Below are positions 35,775 through 49,524 of a stretch of 64,000 nucleotides of DNA, piece by piece. The first letter of the stretch is position 1, and the number at the start of each line of letters is the position of its first letter. The notes beneath the pieces were generated by a model. It had not been told where the DNA came from. It saw only the letters and a list, made by a program, of their open reading frames with translations, and ran no database searches. Both the position numbers and the translations under genes were made by a program. The stretch is from Apteryx mantelli (taxonomy: Eukaryota > Chordata > Aves > Apterygiformes > Apterygidae). The stretch spans positions 52,366,275 to 52,430,274 of the forward strand of contig NC_089979.1 in assembly GCF_036417845.1 (NCBI RefSeq), given 5' to 3'.

Positions 35775-35867
35775 ATGTCGACGGGAGAAAGTTTTGAGTC
35801 TCGATTTGAGAAAATCGATGTGACTTTAAAGGACCCCAAATCCGAAGTGAACGTGGACTGTTTGCTG
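35775..35867 (+). CDS. ROCK1: ROCK1 (Rho-associated protein kinase 1), first coding exon segment
   Basis: The segment encodes 31 residues, MSTGESFESRFEKID followed by VTLKDPKSEVNVDCLL, in phase 0 up to the donor. It matches the N-terminus of vertebrate ROCK1. Human, from memory, begins MSTGDSFETRFEKMD and shares DPKSEVN and DCLL. The N-terminus of ROCK2 is quite different in its first residues. ROCK1 is a cytoplasmic Ser/Thr kinase activated by RhoA-GTP that phosphorylates MYPT1, LIM kinase and myosin light chain to drive actomyosin contraction. This segment precedes the kinase domain and contributes to the N-terminal extension that dimerises the kinase. The kinase domain, coiled coil, Rho-binding region and split PH/C1 are encoded beyond the window. 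The start is chosen by homology; AAC before the ATG puts A at -3. The exon ends CTG|GTGAGT. Confidence 0.96.
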
Positions 35868-35873
35868 GTGAGT
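35868..35873 (+). other. ROCK1: ROCK1 intron 1 splice donor
   Basis: GTGAGT directly follows codon 31 (CTG, Leu). It closely fits the consensus GTRAGT and falls where I recall the ROCK1 exon 1/exon 2 boundary, before DGLDALV. The intron is phase 0. Confidence 0.9.
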
Positions 35874-38800
35874 ACTAGCGCCGATGGGGCCCTCTGTCCC
35901 GTCTCCCCGAATTTCTTACCCTGTGGAACTGAATCTCTCACTCGTGGCTGAGTCACTCTGCTTGACTCCACAACAGTGTTTTGTTTACCCAGTACTGAAC
36001 TAAGAGTGCGTGAATCTTTCTGCCGGGTGAGTGGCTTTCCTACCAAGGATATGCCTTCCCAGTCACCTGTCTCAGACTTGCCATCTCACTCCTTTCATGC
36101 ACCTTTCTTTACTTATCTCTGCCAATCTTGTATTTAAGCAAAAGGATGTAAATAGCTTTGATGCACCAATTCCCTCTTCACCAATTTTATTTTTTTTGAG
36201 TGAGGTGCTCTTATGTTGTGGTTAAGTGCTGCAACGTTGACTCAGATATTAATTAATGGCTTGTAAAATACAGTCCTAAAGTTACAATGCCCTTACAAGT
36301 GGGGAAGTATCATGGCAGGGGTTTAAATGCATACTAAGCTAGTTGGTGTGCTGGGCCGGGAGTACAGGGTTTGCAAATTTTGTTTCCTTACTTGATGGTA
36401 CCTGATGGTTCCTTGGTTCTCCCCAGTGCTGTCAGCCTTATAATTACATCATAAGAAAGCAAAATGCAATACTTCATTCCTGACGTAAACCAACATCGTT
36501 TGATAGTTACTTGCACAAAAGTGAGTAGTATTTCAATTCTGAGATTAAAAAGTACCTCAGCAGAGTGTATGCCAAATCCAGCTGAATATTTTTGTGATGT
36601 AGCTGGGTACTCGGTACTCCTAGAGATGTCCTTAAATAGTAGTGAAATGTAATGTATGCTCTTATGCCGATCTAGCTAATTTCTTTTCTTTGGAGCAAGT
36701 GATAAAGGTGTTTTTTTATTTTTATTTTGGCTTACTGCTGTTGCAGAAAAGAAAAATTGAATTGAATTTGTTCCTAGTGTGAATTCTGACATTTTTAAGG
36801 GGGTGAGGGGGAAGAGGTGTGGGAATGGTACTGTTAATGGAGCTGTTAATAGTCATTCTTCATCTATTGTCTGGCTTTTACCAGAAAGCTCACTTAAGCA
36901 TAAAAGGTGTGGGGAAAAAAGACGTGAAAAGAACCTAATGAAAGAATGGGTACAGGTCTGTGACATCTTGTGCTCTGTTTAGCTTATTACTGTGTTGTGA
37001 GGTTCTAAGTGTTGACAGGTCAAACCTACCTCCCTGGATAAAAGCAGAACCTCGTGTGGATGCTGTTGGCACTAAGGAAAGTAGCGTTGCATCTGGCAGA
37101 GAACTTGTTTCTTTTGATCTAGGTTACACATCATGTGATCTGGATGTACATCCTCCAAGAACCACTGCTTATGAGCACTGGTCTGATGCTTATAACGTAC
37201 TTTGTCAGTTTTGATGATGCAAGACAGTATTTCAAAATTCTGCATTTTATACCCATCTTCTGTTGGTAGAAGTCAAGAATATAGAATCAGTTAAGTGTCC
37301 AGAGTTCAGTGTTAACCTTGTCTCAATTTTCTAGTATGTGCACTGATGCTGGCCATACTGTTGGGGCTTTCTACAGCGATAGGATATTGCAGATAATCAA
37401 ACATGTGGTTGATAGTATTTCTAACTGTATTCCTTGATCTGTTAACCAGTTTAAGCATTTGCCCCTTTCCAGTTAATACCCATTACAACTTGGAGTTAAG
37501 CTGTAGTCAGTTTTGGAACTGATGTTGTTGGGATGATTCCTGTTATGCTTGGGTAAAGGTGCAAACATTGCCTCAGGTATTAAGAATGTCTCTTAAACTG
37601 AAAACTTTTTATGACTTCTCTGAGATTTTGGCATACCTTTGAGTATTGCTTTAGAGGTAACTTCTTACGGTATAGTCGATAGAATTACTTTGTCTTTTTT
37701 TTTTCTTTTTTTTAAGCTGGCCCTAGTTATGATACTTTTTTTTTGATAAGTATCAGTTTAAACGAAGTGCTTCTTCTAAAGACATCAGCTGATAGGTTAA
37801 TTTTGTATGTGTTTAGTCACTGTATCAATCTCTCTGTTGGCTGGACTTTAACTTGGCCTTGTATCTCTCCTTATTAGTTGGTTTTATAGTTCTTTTCTGT
37901 AGAATTTAAGTATCTATTCTAACCCTTTTTAAAGGGTTTAAATATTTTACACCAGGTCTTAGTGTGATGATTCACAAGACCAGCATAATTTTTTGCCCAA
38001 AGTTCTACTTGCCTATTAAATCTATCCTAAAAATCTATATGGATGTGCTCTTAAGAGAAAGAAATGCTTAGGTATAGGTAAAACTGATCTTCACTTAAAA
38101 GGCCATTCAAGATGAACTCTCTCCCTACCCATCCCTTCACCCCTCCCCTCCCTCCTGCAAAAAAAGAAACTTGTCAATCTCCAGTCCTGATGCTTTAAAA
38201 AAAAATAAAATCATGTTTTGATGATCAGACTTGATACAAAATAAGCTTATCCTTGTTTATTACAGCGCTCTAAAAACCTTTAAATAAAAGCATGAATGGA
38301 TGTTATTTATAGTTGCTTTCACTGTTTCTCAGTACAGGTGTCAGCTAACTGTGTATCTAAGCTGTAATATATAAATATCTCTGCACAGGTACTTTAAATT
38401 CAACAACTAGCATTCTCTATATGTAGACTTAAATGCTGGAACTTCTTTAGGTTCAAGAAACTAACTTTTCTGACTGTGTGAAGAACAGTCTCAGCAATGC
38501 CCTTGGCTGCTCTTTAGATGTTTTTATCCTCTTTAGCTTTGATTTGCTTCCATTCTTAGTCTCGCCATCCTCCCCTCACCCCCCCCCCATCAGTTTGTAA
38601 CCTCTGTAGACTAACAGGCAGATGTGAAATAACCTTTAAAGCAGACTGTAACCATTTTGGTTTTGTGGATGCAATGAACTAGGTTCTTTGTGCTAGAAAT
38701 ATCCTAAGTTTTTATGTTTGAAGTAGCATGAGAATATTAAGAAAAGAAGATGAGGGAGGGGGAGGGTTTGATACAAAGGAAGGAGTGTTATGGATTCAGG

Positions 38801-39862
38801 AAGGTGTGGGAGAAGAGAGTTGTGACAACAAAACAGGAGGAAAAGACATACTGAGAACTATATAACTTCCTTCCTGCAGAATGTGAGTTGAAATTCATAA
38901 AGTTGAGTCACGGGAGAGAGTGAGATGTATAAGAGAAAACAGGAAAATAAACAGACCTGTTATAAAAGTAGAGTAAGAAAACATTCCAAGTTACAACTGT
39001 AACTGAACTTGTTTGTGTGTTTGGGGCTTCATGCAGTTCAGTTGTACTAGGCTGGGAAGTGATAGATAGGCTGTCTTTTCTGATGAGCCACAAGCGGGCC
39101 AGAGCTTATACTCTGTGCCGCAGTATCATGTAGTGCTTTCTCAAAATATCAGGCCCTAGGAGTCTTGCAATCTTGAAAAGATCTAATAAAACTGTGAAGG
39201 GTGTGTTAGATGCGTGGTCACACTCTAGGGTGTGCGCTAATCGGATACTGGTGAACATCTTGGGTGCGCTAAACAGAGCCAAAGGCAATGTAAGTAACTA
39301 GCTATTAACTTGAGCTTAGTGTTTCATTAACAATATTAAGCAGTAGAAGGTAGTTTTTGGTGAGTATACTTTTGAAAAATTACCTTTTTTGTCTTTTTTT
39401 TCTTTTGAGTTCCTTTCTGAAATCCTTAGTTTATGAACGTACGGTTTTTGGCGAGTGGGGAGGGAGGGATGTGACTGGTTGACTGGATGGGGGGACACCT
39501 TTGGCTGAAGCTGCCTATGCTTGTGTTTGATCCAAAAGTAACTAGTAAGTAAGTTTTCATGAAAATGCATTTTTGGTGCTCTCTTCACTGATAAAATGGG
39601 AAAAGACCTCTTCGTGAGTTAATATTTTCTAGATACTTGAGTAACTCAGGGCTTGATTATTTTTTTTCCAAACCTCAAATTTATGATTGACATCTTTGAA
39701 GATTAAGACTATCTTTTTCTTGAACAAAGATGTTCAAGCAGTTCAAAGCTTGTTCAGCTTCAAGATAACTGACAACAGTGATCATTGCATGTGACAGACT
39801 TGTTTTATCTTAGTTTCAAGAGGTATCCATTTCTGTTATACCAAAAATATGCAAGCACAGAG

Positions 39863-39893
39863 GTTGTGTGTGTGTTTTTGTGTGTGTGTTTGT
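39863..39893 (+). repeat. (TG)n/T-rich simple repeat
   Basis: Two GT runs are separated by TTTTT, followed by a T-rich tail. Ordinary intronic microsatellite. Confidence 0.85.
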
Positions 39894-39993
39894 TTTTTTC
39901 CCCATGCTTTTCCTGGTTCTTCTGGGTCTGAATATGAATCTGTCTTGCATATGAGCAGGTAAGGAGATCTCTTCCTCTCTAGGATTTGGAGTT

Positions 39994-39997
<4 letters not shown>

Positions 39998-40028
<31 letters not shown>
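39998..40028 (+). repeat. (TC)15 microsatellite
   Basis: A pure 31-bp TC repeat in ROCK1 intron 1. It is pyrimidine-rich on the transcript strand, and no AG-exon follows it that would suggest a splice acceptor. Likely length-polymorphic. Confidence 0.95.
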
Positions 40029-40029
<1 letters not shown>

Positions 40030-43000
40030 ACTCATTCAAATGTGTAAAAAAGCACTTTTGAAGACTTAGTGGTTAGGGATTTGGCAGATGAATTTAAGTA
40101 GTAGTAAAGAATGCAAGTCAAAATAGCTTCACTTTAGAAGTTATGTGACAAAATAATTGTTGAAAATTGCCTTCTCTGAAACCATGTTAACTGTACTCTT
40201 AAAATCTGAATGATGAGAGGTTTGCTATCTGGGAAGTTTACCCCTTTGTCAATGAAGCTTACACATGGAGAAAGAGTTTAAACACTTGCAGATTGTCAGC
40301 TTCAGGTTGCAACTTCAGAATGCTCTAAATTGTCTGGCGTCAGTTAAAAGTAGGGTGAAATGTCAGGACTGGCAAAATCTGTGGATATATTTCCACCGGT
40401 TTCTAGATTTGGCAATTTTATTCTTCAGTTGGATCTAAAAGGAGACTTCTGTCTGACCTGGAAATGTAATTCTGGGTGTTCAAGTTACCATATACAAGTT
40501 TTACATATAAAACTAACTATAACTGTAGGCTAATATTGCCTACTCATCACTAAGGATTATAAAATACATAGACTGATGTGAAATTAAGGATGAAGTATGT
40601 AACTTAGATACATTAAGCAAAGGAAAAATGTAACTGTACTTTGGCTTTGGAAATGCAATAACCTGGTGGATTCTTGTTTCAGGTTGGATCTCTTAGGAGC
40701 CCTTTTAATATTATGCAAGCCTCTAGAGAGTAACAGGAGATGGTGGGACTGTCAAAATGGTAGCGTTTGATTCACGGTGCACGATTCCTTTGTACAGGAA
40801 TAATTGGACAATGCGGACAATGCTTTTCTCATAAAACTAGGGGCTGTAGGCACTTAATTTTTTTATAGGGAAACAAAATAAGTCTTAATCAAGAATGGTA
40901 GAGAAAGTTGATATTGGTAAGTTAAGACATGTTTCAACGAGAATTAAAAAATGAAGTAGACTATAAATACTCTTATCAAGCAAAAATATTTGTAAACAAT
41001 TTCTTTGGCAACAGCAGAATGTTTTAGAGTTTTTTGGAGGTAGTGGAAGGAAGAGGGAAACACCTGGAATCTGTTTGTTGGATAAACTGAAAATTAACCC
41101 ACTGGTCTGCAAATCTTTGACTTTGAGGAAGATGATAGTTTCAGGAGCCACTCACTGGAAATTTAATGAATATTTAGAAGCACTACGACTGGATGATATG
41201 AGCAACCTCACAGTAGTTTTTAGCAGAATTACCTAGAATGTATTTCAATTCTAAATAAAAAGCTTTTGTAGGTCTCTTACGAAGGAATACTGAGATGTTT
41301 ATCTCCATATAGGATGTTTATCTTTAATTACGTGTTTTGGAGTCTCTCAAATTCAAAACTCCTATTTTTTGTTGACTTGATGCTATTTATCAAAACTCCT
41401 TTGTCATATAGAAATTGCAATTATAAATGAAAATATATTGAAAAGTTGGACTTCTGTCTTTGAGAACAAAATTGGAGAATGGTTGAAAGCTATTCTGCAT
41501 TTGACTTAATTTGTCCAGTTGCTCAAGCAGCAAAAAAGGCAGAAGAGTAATTGGACAGTATGGGTAAAACTGTAAACACTATGAAAATAACACCCAGTTA
41601 TAGCTCATTTAAACAAATGTGAAAGTACCTCTTCTAGCTTTCAATAATTCACTGAAATAAACCCCCTCCTAAAGAGCGGTTGAAAAGAGCTGAAACTTGA
41701 CCTTTCTGAAGAAAAGTGGTTTGGAGAGCTTGTTTTCTGTAGTGTTTTGCACTGCTGAGACAGCTTGCTCTCCCGTAATGTAATCTTTAGTTAGGTGTCT
41801 TCTTGTTTTTTTGCTACTAATGAACTAAGCATCCAAAGAGTATTAGCAAAATGTAACATGCTGCAGTGCATCTTCAGTTGCACAAAGTCTAGAGACTATT
41901 TAAACAACCAGCAGTTGCTTAGTCTCCCTAGCTGCTCATGTTGCTAAGTGAGAACAGCCACAGGATCACTACCAGTTTCTAGTTAGAGTACAGGTCAAAG
42001 TCTGTTCTGATACTCAGAATCTTGTAAAGGATTGACTTTAACTAACTAAAAGATTGCCACTCCCTGCAGGACTGTGGCCTCCCATTCTTCAGAAATGTGG
42101 AAATTGTCAATATTTATACAATGCAAGCTGTCATGGGGACAGTATTCAAGATCTCTTTATTGTAGGTCCTGGTTTAAATCCAACTGCTGGTTTCTTCAGT
42201 TCAGCTTTCTCTCTTAAATGTCTTCCATGCATTGATTTTTTTCTTTCTTTCTTTCATAGGCTGGAAAAATATGTGAATTATTTACTTGTATCTTAGCTGC
42301 GTGATCTGATGATGATGCAAACATATGCTTGGAAGCCTTTGTAGAAAACACTGCGCTGATTAAGGCTTTATTTTGAATGTATGTCTAGTTTCTGTGGGTC
42401 TGGACTAAAGAACTCTTTATTTGGAAACACAAGTGGAATAGGTACTTTTTTTCCTACAGATCTTTGAGTCATAGCATTCATTTTTTAAAATAAAATTAAG
42501 AAATCATTAAATTCTAATAGTTAGGCAAGTATTGATGAATCATTATGTCTTCTCTTGATCTTTTAAAAGCTGTGTTGCTGTCACTATTCAGTTTAGTCAA
42601 ATTCTAAGATACAAATTTGTTCAGAGGAAAACTCATACTTTGTAATACTCTCTATTGATGTTAGAAGTCCATATTTAAAATTTATTAATAAAGATGGCTA
42701 TTTTCCTCCTGTGGTCTGACTCCTATGAAAATAGTATTGTAGTGTGTCTGTAGAGTTCTCTCTCACATTCTCTCTTTCTCTTTTTTCTCTTACTCTTATT
42801 TATTAAGTAAATAAAGGGGAGAATAAAGCTTTGACAAACAAATCTATTGCATCTGAATTGCACTTTCCAAAGAAGGAAAAAACAGAAGCTTCTCCTGACA
42901 TCTAGAGACTTCAACTAGAAGTTTTTTCCCTTCTTTTATGGTAGGGGAAATGTCATTTTTCAAAAGATGTCTAATATGATTTTATTATAGCTGTAGTGGT

Positions 43001-46000
43001 TATTTCGAATTGGAAAATTTCAGGGAGGGAAGAACTTGGTGAAAGGCCATTCTTCTCTTACTGGTCACTGATATGCTGTTCAAAGAAAACAAAGTCTTCA
43101 GGTAAAGACAGGTTGGTTATTTGATGTTTGTATGTTTTACTTGCAAGCTTCTAAAGAAACTCCAAAAAGTTAACTGACCTGTTTTCTTTCAAAATCAGTT
43201 ATGTTGGAAAATGATTTGAAGGTCAGCCTTTTCAATGTTTAACACTATATGCAATTAATATTTTGAGCATAAATGATCATAATTTGATATTTCTCAGTAA
43301 TATATTTAGTTGATTGACATTCCATAGCAGAGAATTAAATTTGCCAAAAACAGACAGAAAAGTCATCAATACTTGTTTTGCTTTTTATTTGAATTGTAAT
43401 GCATAACTCTTTTTAACATATTTTCTATAACTGCAAGACACGAGGTAGCAGTTGCTACTTTTTACTCTCTTCAGTAAACCTCTTTGTAACCTGATTTATT
43501 TATTTTTTTGAAAGTCATCTGCCACAGAAGACTAGAAGGAACTTTCTGTGTAGAGACAATTTAGACCTGTAGACGTTATATATAAGGGTAAAAACATCCG
43601 AGGGGCAAGCTGCTGTGAATTGATAAGTTCATACTGAATTTAATTTGGGGCTGCAGTTAACACAAGATGTAGGATTCTTCTGTTGTAAAAATAAGAGTTA
43701 AAGCCTTGTTCTGATGTGTGGTGTACATGCCCATAGTGATACTTCAGTCTTTCATGATGCTGATACTTGGTAATATTGTGCTTTGTATATCCTGATACTA
43801 TCACTCTCCTTTAGCGAAGCAGTAAGGGAGGCTAGTTAGCACTTTGTTTTATTGGCATGGGAATGGGGAAGACTTAATCTGATATCAGTGGGGCAGTAAC
43901 CTGTCCCTTGGGAATGGACAAAGAGGCAGGAGAGGCTGCCCATGGTAGAAGTTGAAGTGCAAGGTGTCAGTGCCACAACCACCATCATCTTGAAGCATGG
44001 ATGCCAGCCAGACTGTGACACAGTTGCTTCACCCCTGAGATCTAGAGCACCTTTGACTCTGTGTGTGGAGTTACTCAATGTTAATGTACTTCTGAGGAGA
44101 AGAAGCACTTTAGCCAGGAGATGGTAGAGTAGGAATGGATGGGGAAGACGTTCCAGGGAGGAGAACCTGAAGATAAGACAGAGTTCATGCTAGTTATTCT
44201 TGCTCCATGCCTTTCGCCATACAAGACAAGTTGTGCAGAAACAATGCAGGGCAGGGCATAAAGGTGTTGAAGATGGAAGTAATACTGGTGCCTCACAAGT
44301 TTGCCTTTTTGATACCGTGTACGTGCTGTAGGTGTGAGTGGAGGAAGCATATGGAATTTCATCACGAGCCCTTTTTTGTTATGAAATCTTATTAACCTCT
44401 TAGAAAGTACTTTGTGGGTACAGAAAGGATTATGTCAATGTTAAGCTCACGGAACTTGCTCTACCCTTGCAAAGAGAAAAGTTTGTCCTGCCTCTTTAAA
44501 CTAATTAGTAGTTAGTTTATTGGTCTGTAATGGATCTTCTGTGAGTGGTTGTCCTCCTCCTTAAACTCTCATTAGTACTACTGAGTTCAATTAACAGCTG
44601 AACAGACCAATATGGTTTGCAGTGGTCTTGAGGCCAATCATATGGTTCTGAAAAGCAGGAGTACTAGCATAAAGGGTATGATTTGCTATTACATGTTATA
44701 CATGCTCTTGCATAGGTATAAAAGGCTGAAAATGGTGCCAGTTAAATGCTTAGACTCTAGCTAGCTCTGCTAGTGTTAGCTAGTTGTCACTGCTTTTAAA
44801 ATGAGGACTACTGTTCCTAATGTTAGCAGAGCAAAAAAACAGCAGCAGAAATGACAAAAAGCCTATTAAAAGCTGAACTATTGATATTAAAAACAAAAAA
44901 CAAAAAAACCCACACTGGATTTGGAGTTGGAGATGTCGTTAAGTTACGCTCCTTTTGTAGTGAAGGGATTAACATGCTTCCTGGAAGAGCTTTTGTCTTC
45001 TGTCTTTGACAGAAGCGCCCCTGGCTATTTTCAGCCTTTCTCGTACCCCACAAACTGTGTTGCACCTATAGTTTCTGGACATAGTATATGACATGGAAAT
45101 GTTTGGAGATGCTTTTGTCTTGTGAAATCAAAACCAGTTGCTGGAGGAATCTTCAGATCTGGTCAGTTTATGGTTCTGAGACAAGCTGTGAAGATTCCTC
45201 TAAGGAAGGCTGTATTCAGGAGAATGTGGGGGTATTTATGTAAAGAATAGAGTTCTGGTTCAAAGATGATGATCTTGTACCAAGTAACTTGCATATTTAG
45301 AGCTGTGCATTGATTCCAGTTAATGGAATTAGAAATCGAAATAAAATGGAAATAGACTTGAAGTAAAAAAATGAAGAAAAAGAATAAAAGACTTGCTTTT
45401 AATTCTTGATGAGTGTAACGTCAGAGAAGTCTTTGCAGTTATTCCCTATTGTTTTGACTGTCTTGAGAGGGGTTGACTAAGGGTACTTATAATAGAAAAT
45501 GAAAGCTATCTTACCTTACTTGTGTACCATTAGGTCAGTAAACTTACTTGCTAGTGGTGTTGCATTATTCATATTTTCCGTGAGAAAATAGCAATATCTA
45601 ACGAAGGTGTATTTTAGAAACAAGTTGGCCGAAAGAGCAAGTGAAATAGTAACTAGGCTCTCCTCTGAATGAGGAGCTGTCAGTTTTCAGTTAAAAAAAA
45701 AAATCTTGTGATTATTTAGCAGAAGTGAAACTAATGAAAGGTGTAAAGCAGTGTGGTGAAGGTCTATGAATGTCTAGCAGTATTCTAAGAAGAATTATCA
45801 GAACCCATCTTCTGTCTTTCCTAAATATATTTAACCTAAATATGTTTAATTCCATTTCTTGGAGTTGGAAACAACATAAGCTTTTTTCATAGTCACAACA
45901 AGAGACACCATCTTCTCTTTAAATGAGTAAAAAGCAGCTTGCAGCTTTGTCTAACCTTAAGTGTGAGCTTTAGCTCAATCTCTTGTAGATCTTCTGTGCC

Positions 46001-46636
46001 TTGAAATTGCATCATGATAAACAAATGGTTTTCAGGTATAATGAAGTATGGTTTATCCATCCGAGAGCTATAGAAGTCAACTGTTTTATTAGGTAAGCCT
46101 CGTTTCTGCATCTGGAAGAAATGTTGACTGAAAGAACTTCTGTTCAAGTTAGACAAGATATCTGTGTCTTCTGGGATTCCCTTCAGCTCTGCAAAACACA
46201 ACTTCTAGCATCCCAGGACTTTAATACAGAAGGAGGATATCTGTTATCAAGATCTCAATGGGTAATTTCTGTTTGGCTTCTACTGGAGAAGAAATACCAA
46301 ATTCTGATGGGAAGAAGAGGAGGGCATAACCGGGTAGATGATAAATCATTATGTCAGTAATGCCAGTTCTGTCTATTTTTGGCCAGTGGACTTAACCATG
46401 ATTCTTGAAAGCTCATTCAATGGATATACTTACCTACCATAAATTACCTTTCTTCTTTATTAATAATAATAAAAAGACTGTTTATCCGTTTGACTTTGAG
46501 ATTGTGGAAAGTCAATTTTTGCATTTAAACAATTTTGACACCCAATCAAATCTCAAGCCTGAAGAGAGACAGAAGCTGAAATCAGAATTGGTGTGCCATA
46601 TCCTCCTTATGTAGTCTTTTCTTGGTAAATGAAGTA

Positions 46637-46676
46637 CCCCCCCCCCCCAAAAAAAAAAAGAAAAAAAGAAAAAAGA
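46637..46676 (+). repeat. C12 A11 compound homopolymer tract
   Basis: Twelve C are followed by eleven A and a GAAAAAAA-type purine tail. The abrupt C-to-A junction is unusual but is low-complexity DNA. It is prone to sequencing and assembly length errors. Confidence 0.9.
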
Positions 46677-47628
46677 GGACATTGGTGTTCAGACTCTGAC
46701 ATAGCTTTTTTGTGTTCTGCAGTTAATATTCAGATTTCAAGGGTGGAGGAGGGAAATGAGTATAGGAAAAAATGCCCTTGGTTTGCAAGGAAGTCTTGTC
46801 TGTCTGGAAGATATAAATATGAATAAAAAGTTTGGAAAACAAAGGCAGGGAAATTATGAAGATTATAAGTAAGGCTGATGTGTTACCTGGAATTGCCTGT
46901 CTGGCCTCTGGTGACTTAAACCAGGGTTTCTTGATTTCTTCAGGCTTCTTGCAAGACTGTGTTTAATTTCTATTTCCTATTTCTAAAATAAGGAAGTACT
47001 GTTTTTCACCCCATCTGTAGGTTGGATAGTGTGGAGACAAATTGTTTGTGCTCTTGTAGTAGGTAGGGAAGTCTCACTGGTAGTACCCTCATTTATTTGA
47101 AAAATAGACATCAAGCTCCAAGCAGCTGTGTAGCAAATATTTATGACCAAAAAAAAAATCTGAAAACTTTCTTTTAAGTTAAAAAGAAAGGTGTGAGTCT
47201 GTAACACATCAGTGAAGATGAGACGTTAAATGGTGCTATCTTAATATAAGCCATTGTTTCCATGTCTCTTACCCTGGGATAAGTATTTTGAGTTAGTATT
47301 GTATTTCCTCTAGTTACAGATGTTCCCACAGATATAGGGGAATTGAATTTGAACATAGGTTTATGACTGCCAGGTACTGTTTCTAAATAAAGTGCTAATA
47401 CACACAAATTTTTTTTTTATATGTTAGCCTAAAAATTGCTTTCCTTCACTATAATAGAAGTAAAGGTTAGTGCTGCCTTAATTTTTTTAGTAGCATGGAA
47501 ACTTTAACATTCAGAATGTGGCTGACATCAGTCTCAAATTTTACATGACTACATGGTAGGGATTTATTATATTTTCTAGGGGGAAAATTGGAGACAAATT
47601 AATCAAGAGCCTCATGAAATTTGATGTT

Positions 47629-47674
47629 TTTTATGGCAAAAGTTCAGTATATTTTATGGCAAAAATTCAGTACT
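47629..47674 (+). repeat. 23-bp tandem duplication
   Basis: Two adjacent units start TTTTATGGCAAAA and continue TTCAGTA. They match at 20 of 23 positions (47629-47651 and 47652-47674). Confidence 0.85.
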
Positions 47675-49499
47675 ACCTAACCGCTCAAGCTGTCTGTTTT
47701 ACATGTATACAGAGTTGTTGAAATGAAGATGTATGCATTTTAAATTGTGCAGTTAAACTTAGATTAGTGTTCAATGATTAGTTGATAATGCTTGATACTA
47801 TAACAGGATACTGTTCCTGTTTGCCATTGTTTCTAGTAGTGTAATCACTGGAGGAAAGGGGGAAAGATCGCTAAAATGTTCCATTGACCTAAGTAGTTTT
47901 TGAGGGTTGTAATAAATAAAGTTCATTAATTCTCTGAAAGACTTTTCCTTGTTAGCCTTACGCTTCAAGTATGTAGTGTTTTTCTTCCTTAATGAGTTCA
48001 TGTCTCAGCATTGCTTGCCTTTCACTTGGCTTCTGAAGGTCTGCTTCACAAGTTTCCAGGAAAGCCTTTTTGTGAAAAGTTTCATTAATCATTTTAGATC
48101 ATCATTAAAGAAATTCAAGTTGTCCAGAAAAAAAGATTTATGTTTGCTATATTCATGGCACTTACAGAATGAAAAATATGATGAAGTCTTGGCATAAAGG
48201 ATTCTTGGAGCCCTGCATTTTCATTTAGTAAAAAAAAAAAAAACCCAAACCCTCCAAATCCAGTTTACGTACTTTAAAATAAGCTTCAAAATAAGTGGTA
48301 AGAGTTTTGGTTCTCAGTGCCGTGAAATTACAAGTTCCTTCTGTAAAGTTTTGTTAGAAGGAACTATGATGGGACTTTCTATATCCTACGTGAAACCATC
48401 CACAGAATGGCATAAGGAATTACCTGAAGTCTGCTAATGTGTATTTGAATTAGAGTTAATTTTAGTAAGCCAAATATACTATTTTTAAAAAGATCTCAAG
48501 CTTTAGAGAAAAGAGCTGTGGAGTGTTTCACTGGTTGGTTTTCTCTTTGGCTTTTTCTGGTTTTGGTTTCAAAACATCAGTGAAGTTCTTGGATTGTTTC
48601 AACAAGTTAGCAGTGCTAACTAGTATATGTAATTAGTATGTGCCAATATATACAAATTGTTTTCTTGGACATAGCTATCAAGATCCCAGCTTCTCAGGCA
48701 ACACTATATGGATGCTATACCTACGGTGACCAGTACAATCTACGCATCATTTGTCCTGCAAGATCTTATCTGGTCAGAATGAAAAAACAGACTTAAACTC
48801 TGTGGCACAAAAAAATAGAGGAAACTCCAACCCACAGAGCACATTCATAAAGAATCTAGTTTCTAAGTAGATAAGAAGAGAATTAAAAAAATTGTAAGAG
48901 AATACCTAAATTGCGATTGTATCTGAATTAAATAAAATAGAATTCTAATACAATAAAAGGACAGCATTTTTAGAGCTAAAATTCTTTATCTTTGGGATAT
49001 TTAGTACCTTGAAAGCTGAGGTGAAGGCCATTTAGAAGGAAAACAAAAAATGCCAAGATTTAAACCCACAAGTTCATATTTTCCTTTTGAGTTGGGAAAA
49101 GATCTCTGCTAAGCAAAGAGCAATCTCCAAAATGATCAAGGGCTAGTAAGAGTTCCTGTATACTCAATAACTTTTATTTTTCTCGTAATGACTTTCTTTC
49201 ATCTTTAATAGAAGTTTTCAGGTGAGAAGGTGCTCTATTTGTATACAACTCCCCAAAGTAAGAATTAGCATAGAATAAAGTTTTCAGTGAATAGAATATG
49301 GTTCTTCTGGCATAAATACAACTGTAATATAGATAATGGGCATTATGGAAGATAGTCCAACATGTACAGTCAATAGCAAGAATTCAGCTACTGTGTGAAG
49401 ACATGCAATTTGGGCATAAAATCATGACTTGACGTTTCAAAAGATAACTGAAGTGCTGAATTGAATCTGAGATCTTTCTAATGAAGCCTTAAGAATTGA

Positions 49500-49524
49500 G
49501 GGGGGGGAAAAGAGGGGACGGGGG
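49500..49524 (+). other. G-quadruplex candidate in intron 1
   Basis: Eight G, AAAAGA, four G, AC and five G occur within 25 bp on the sense strand. The first run can supply two tracts, giving four G-tracts of three or more with short loops. It could fold in DNA or in the nascent intron RNA. Confidence 0.55.

Noticed and set aside
46637-46676. C-run followed by A-run as a retrocopy tail
   Set aside because: No coding or LINE/SINE sequence precedes it that could be a retrocopy, so it is treated as a low-complexity tract.
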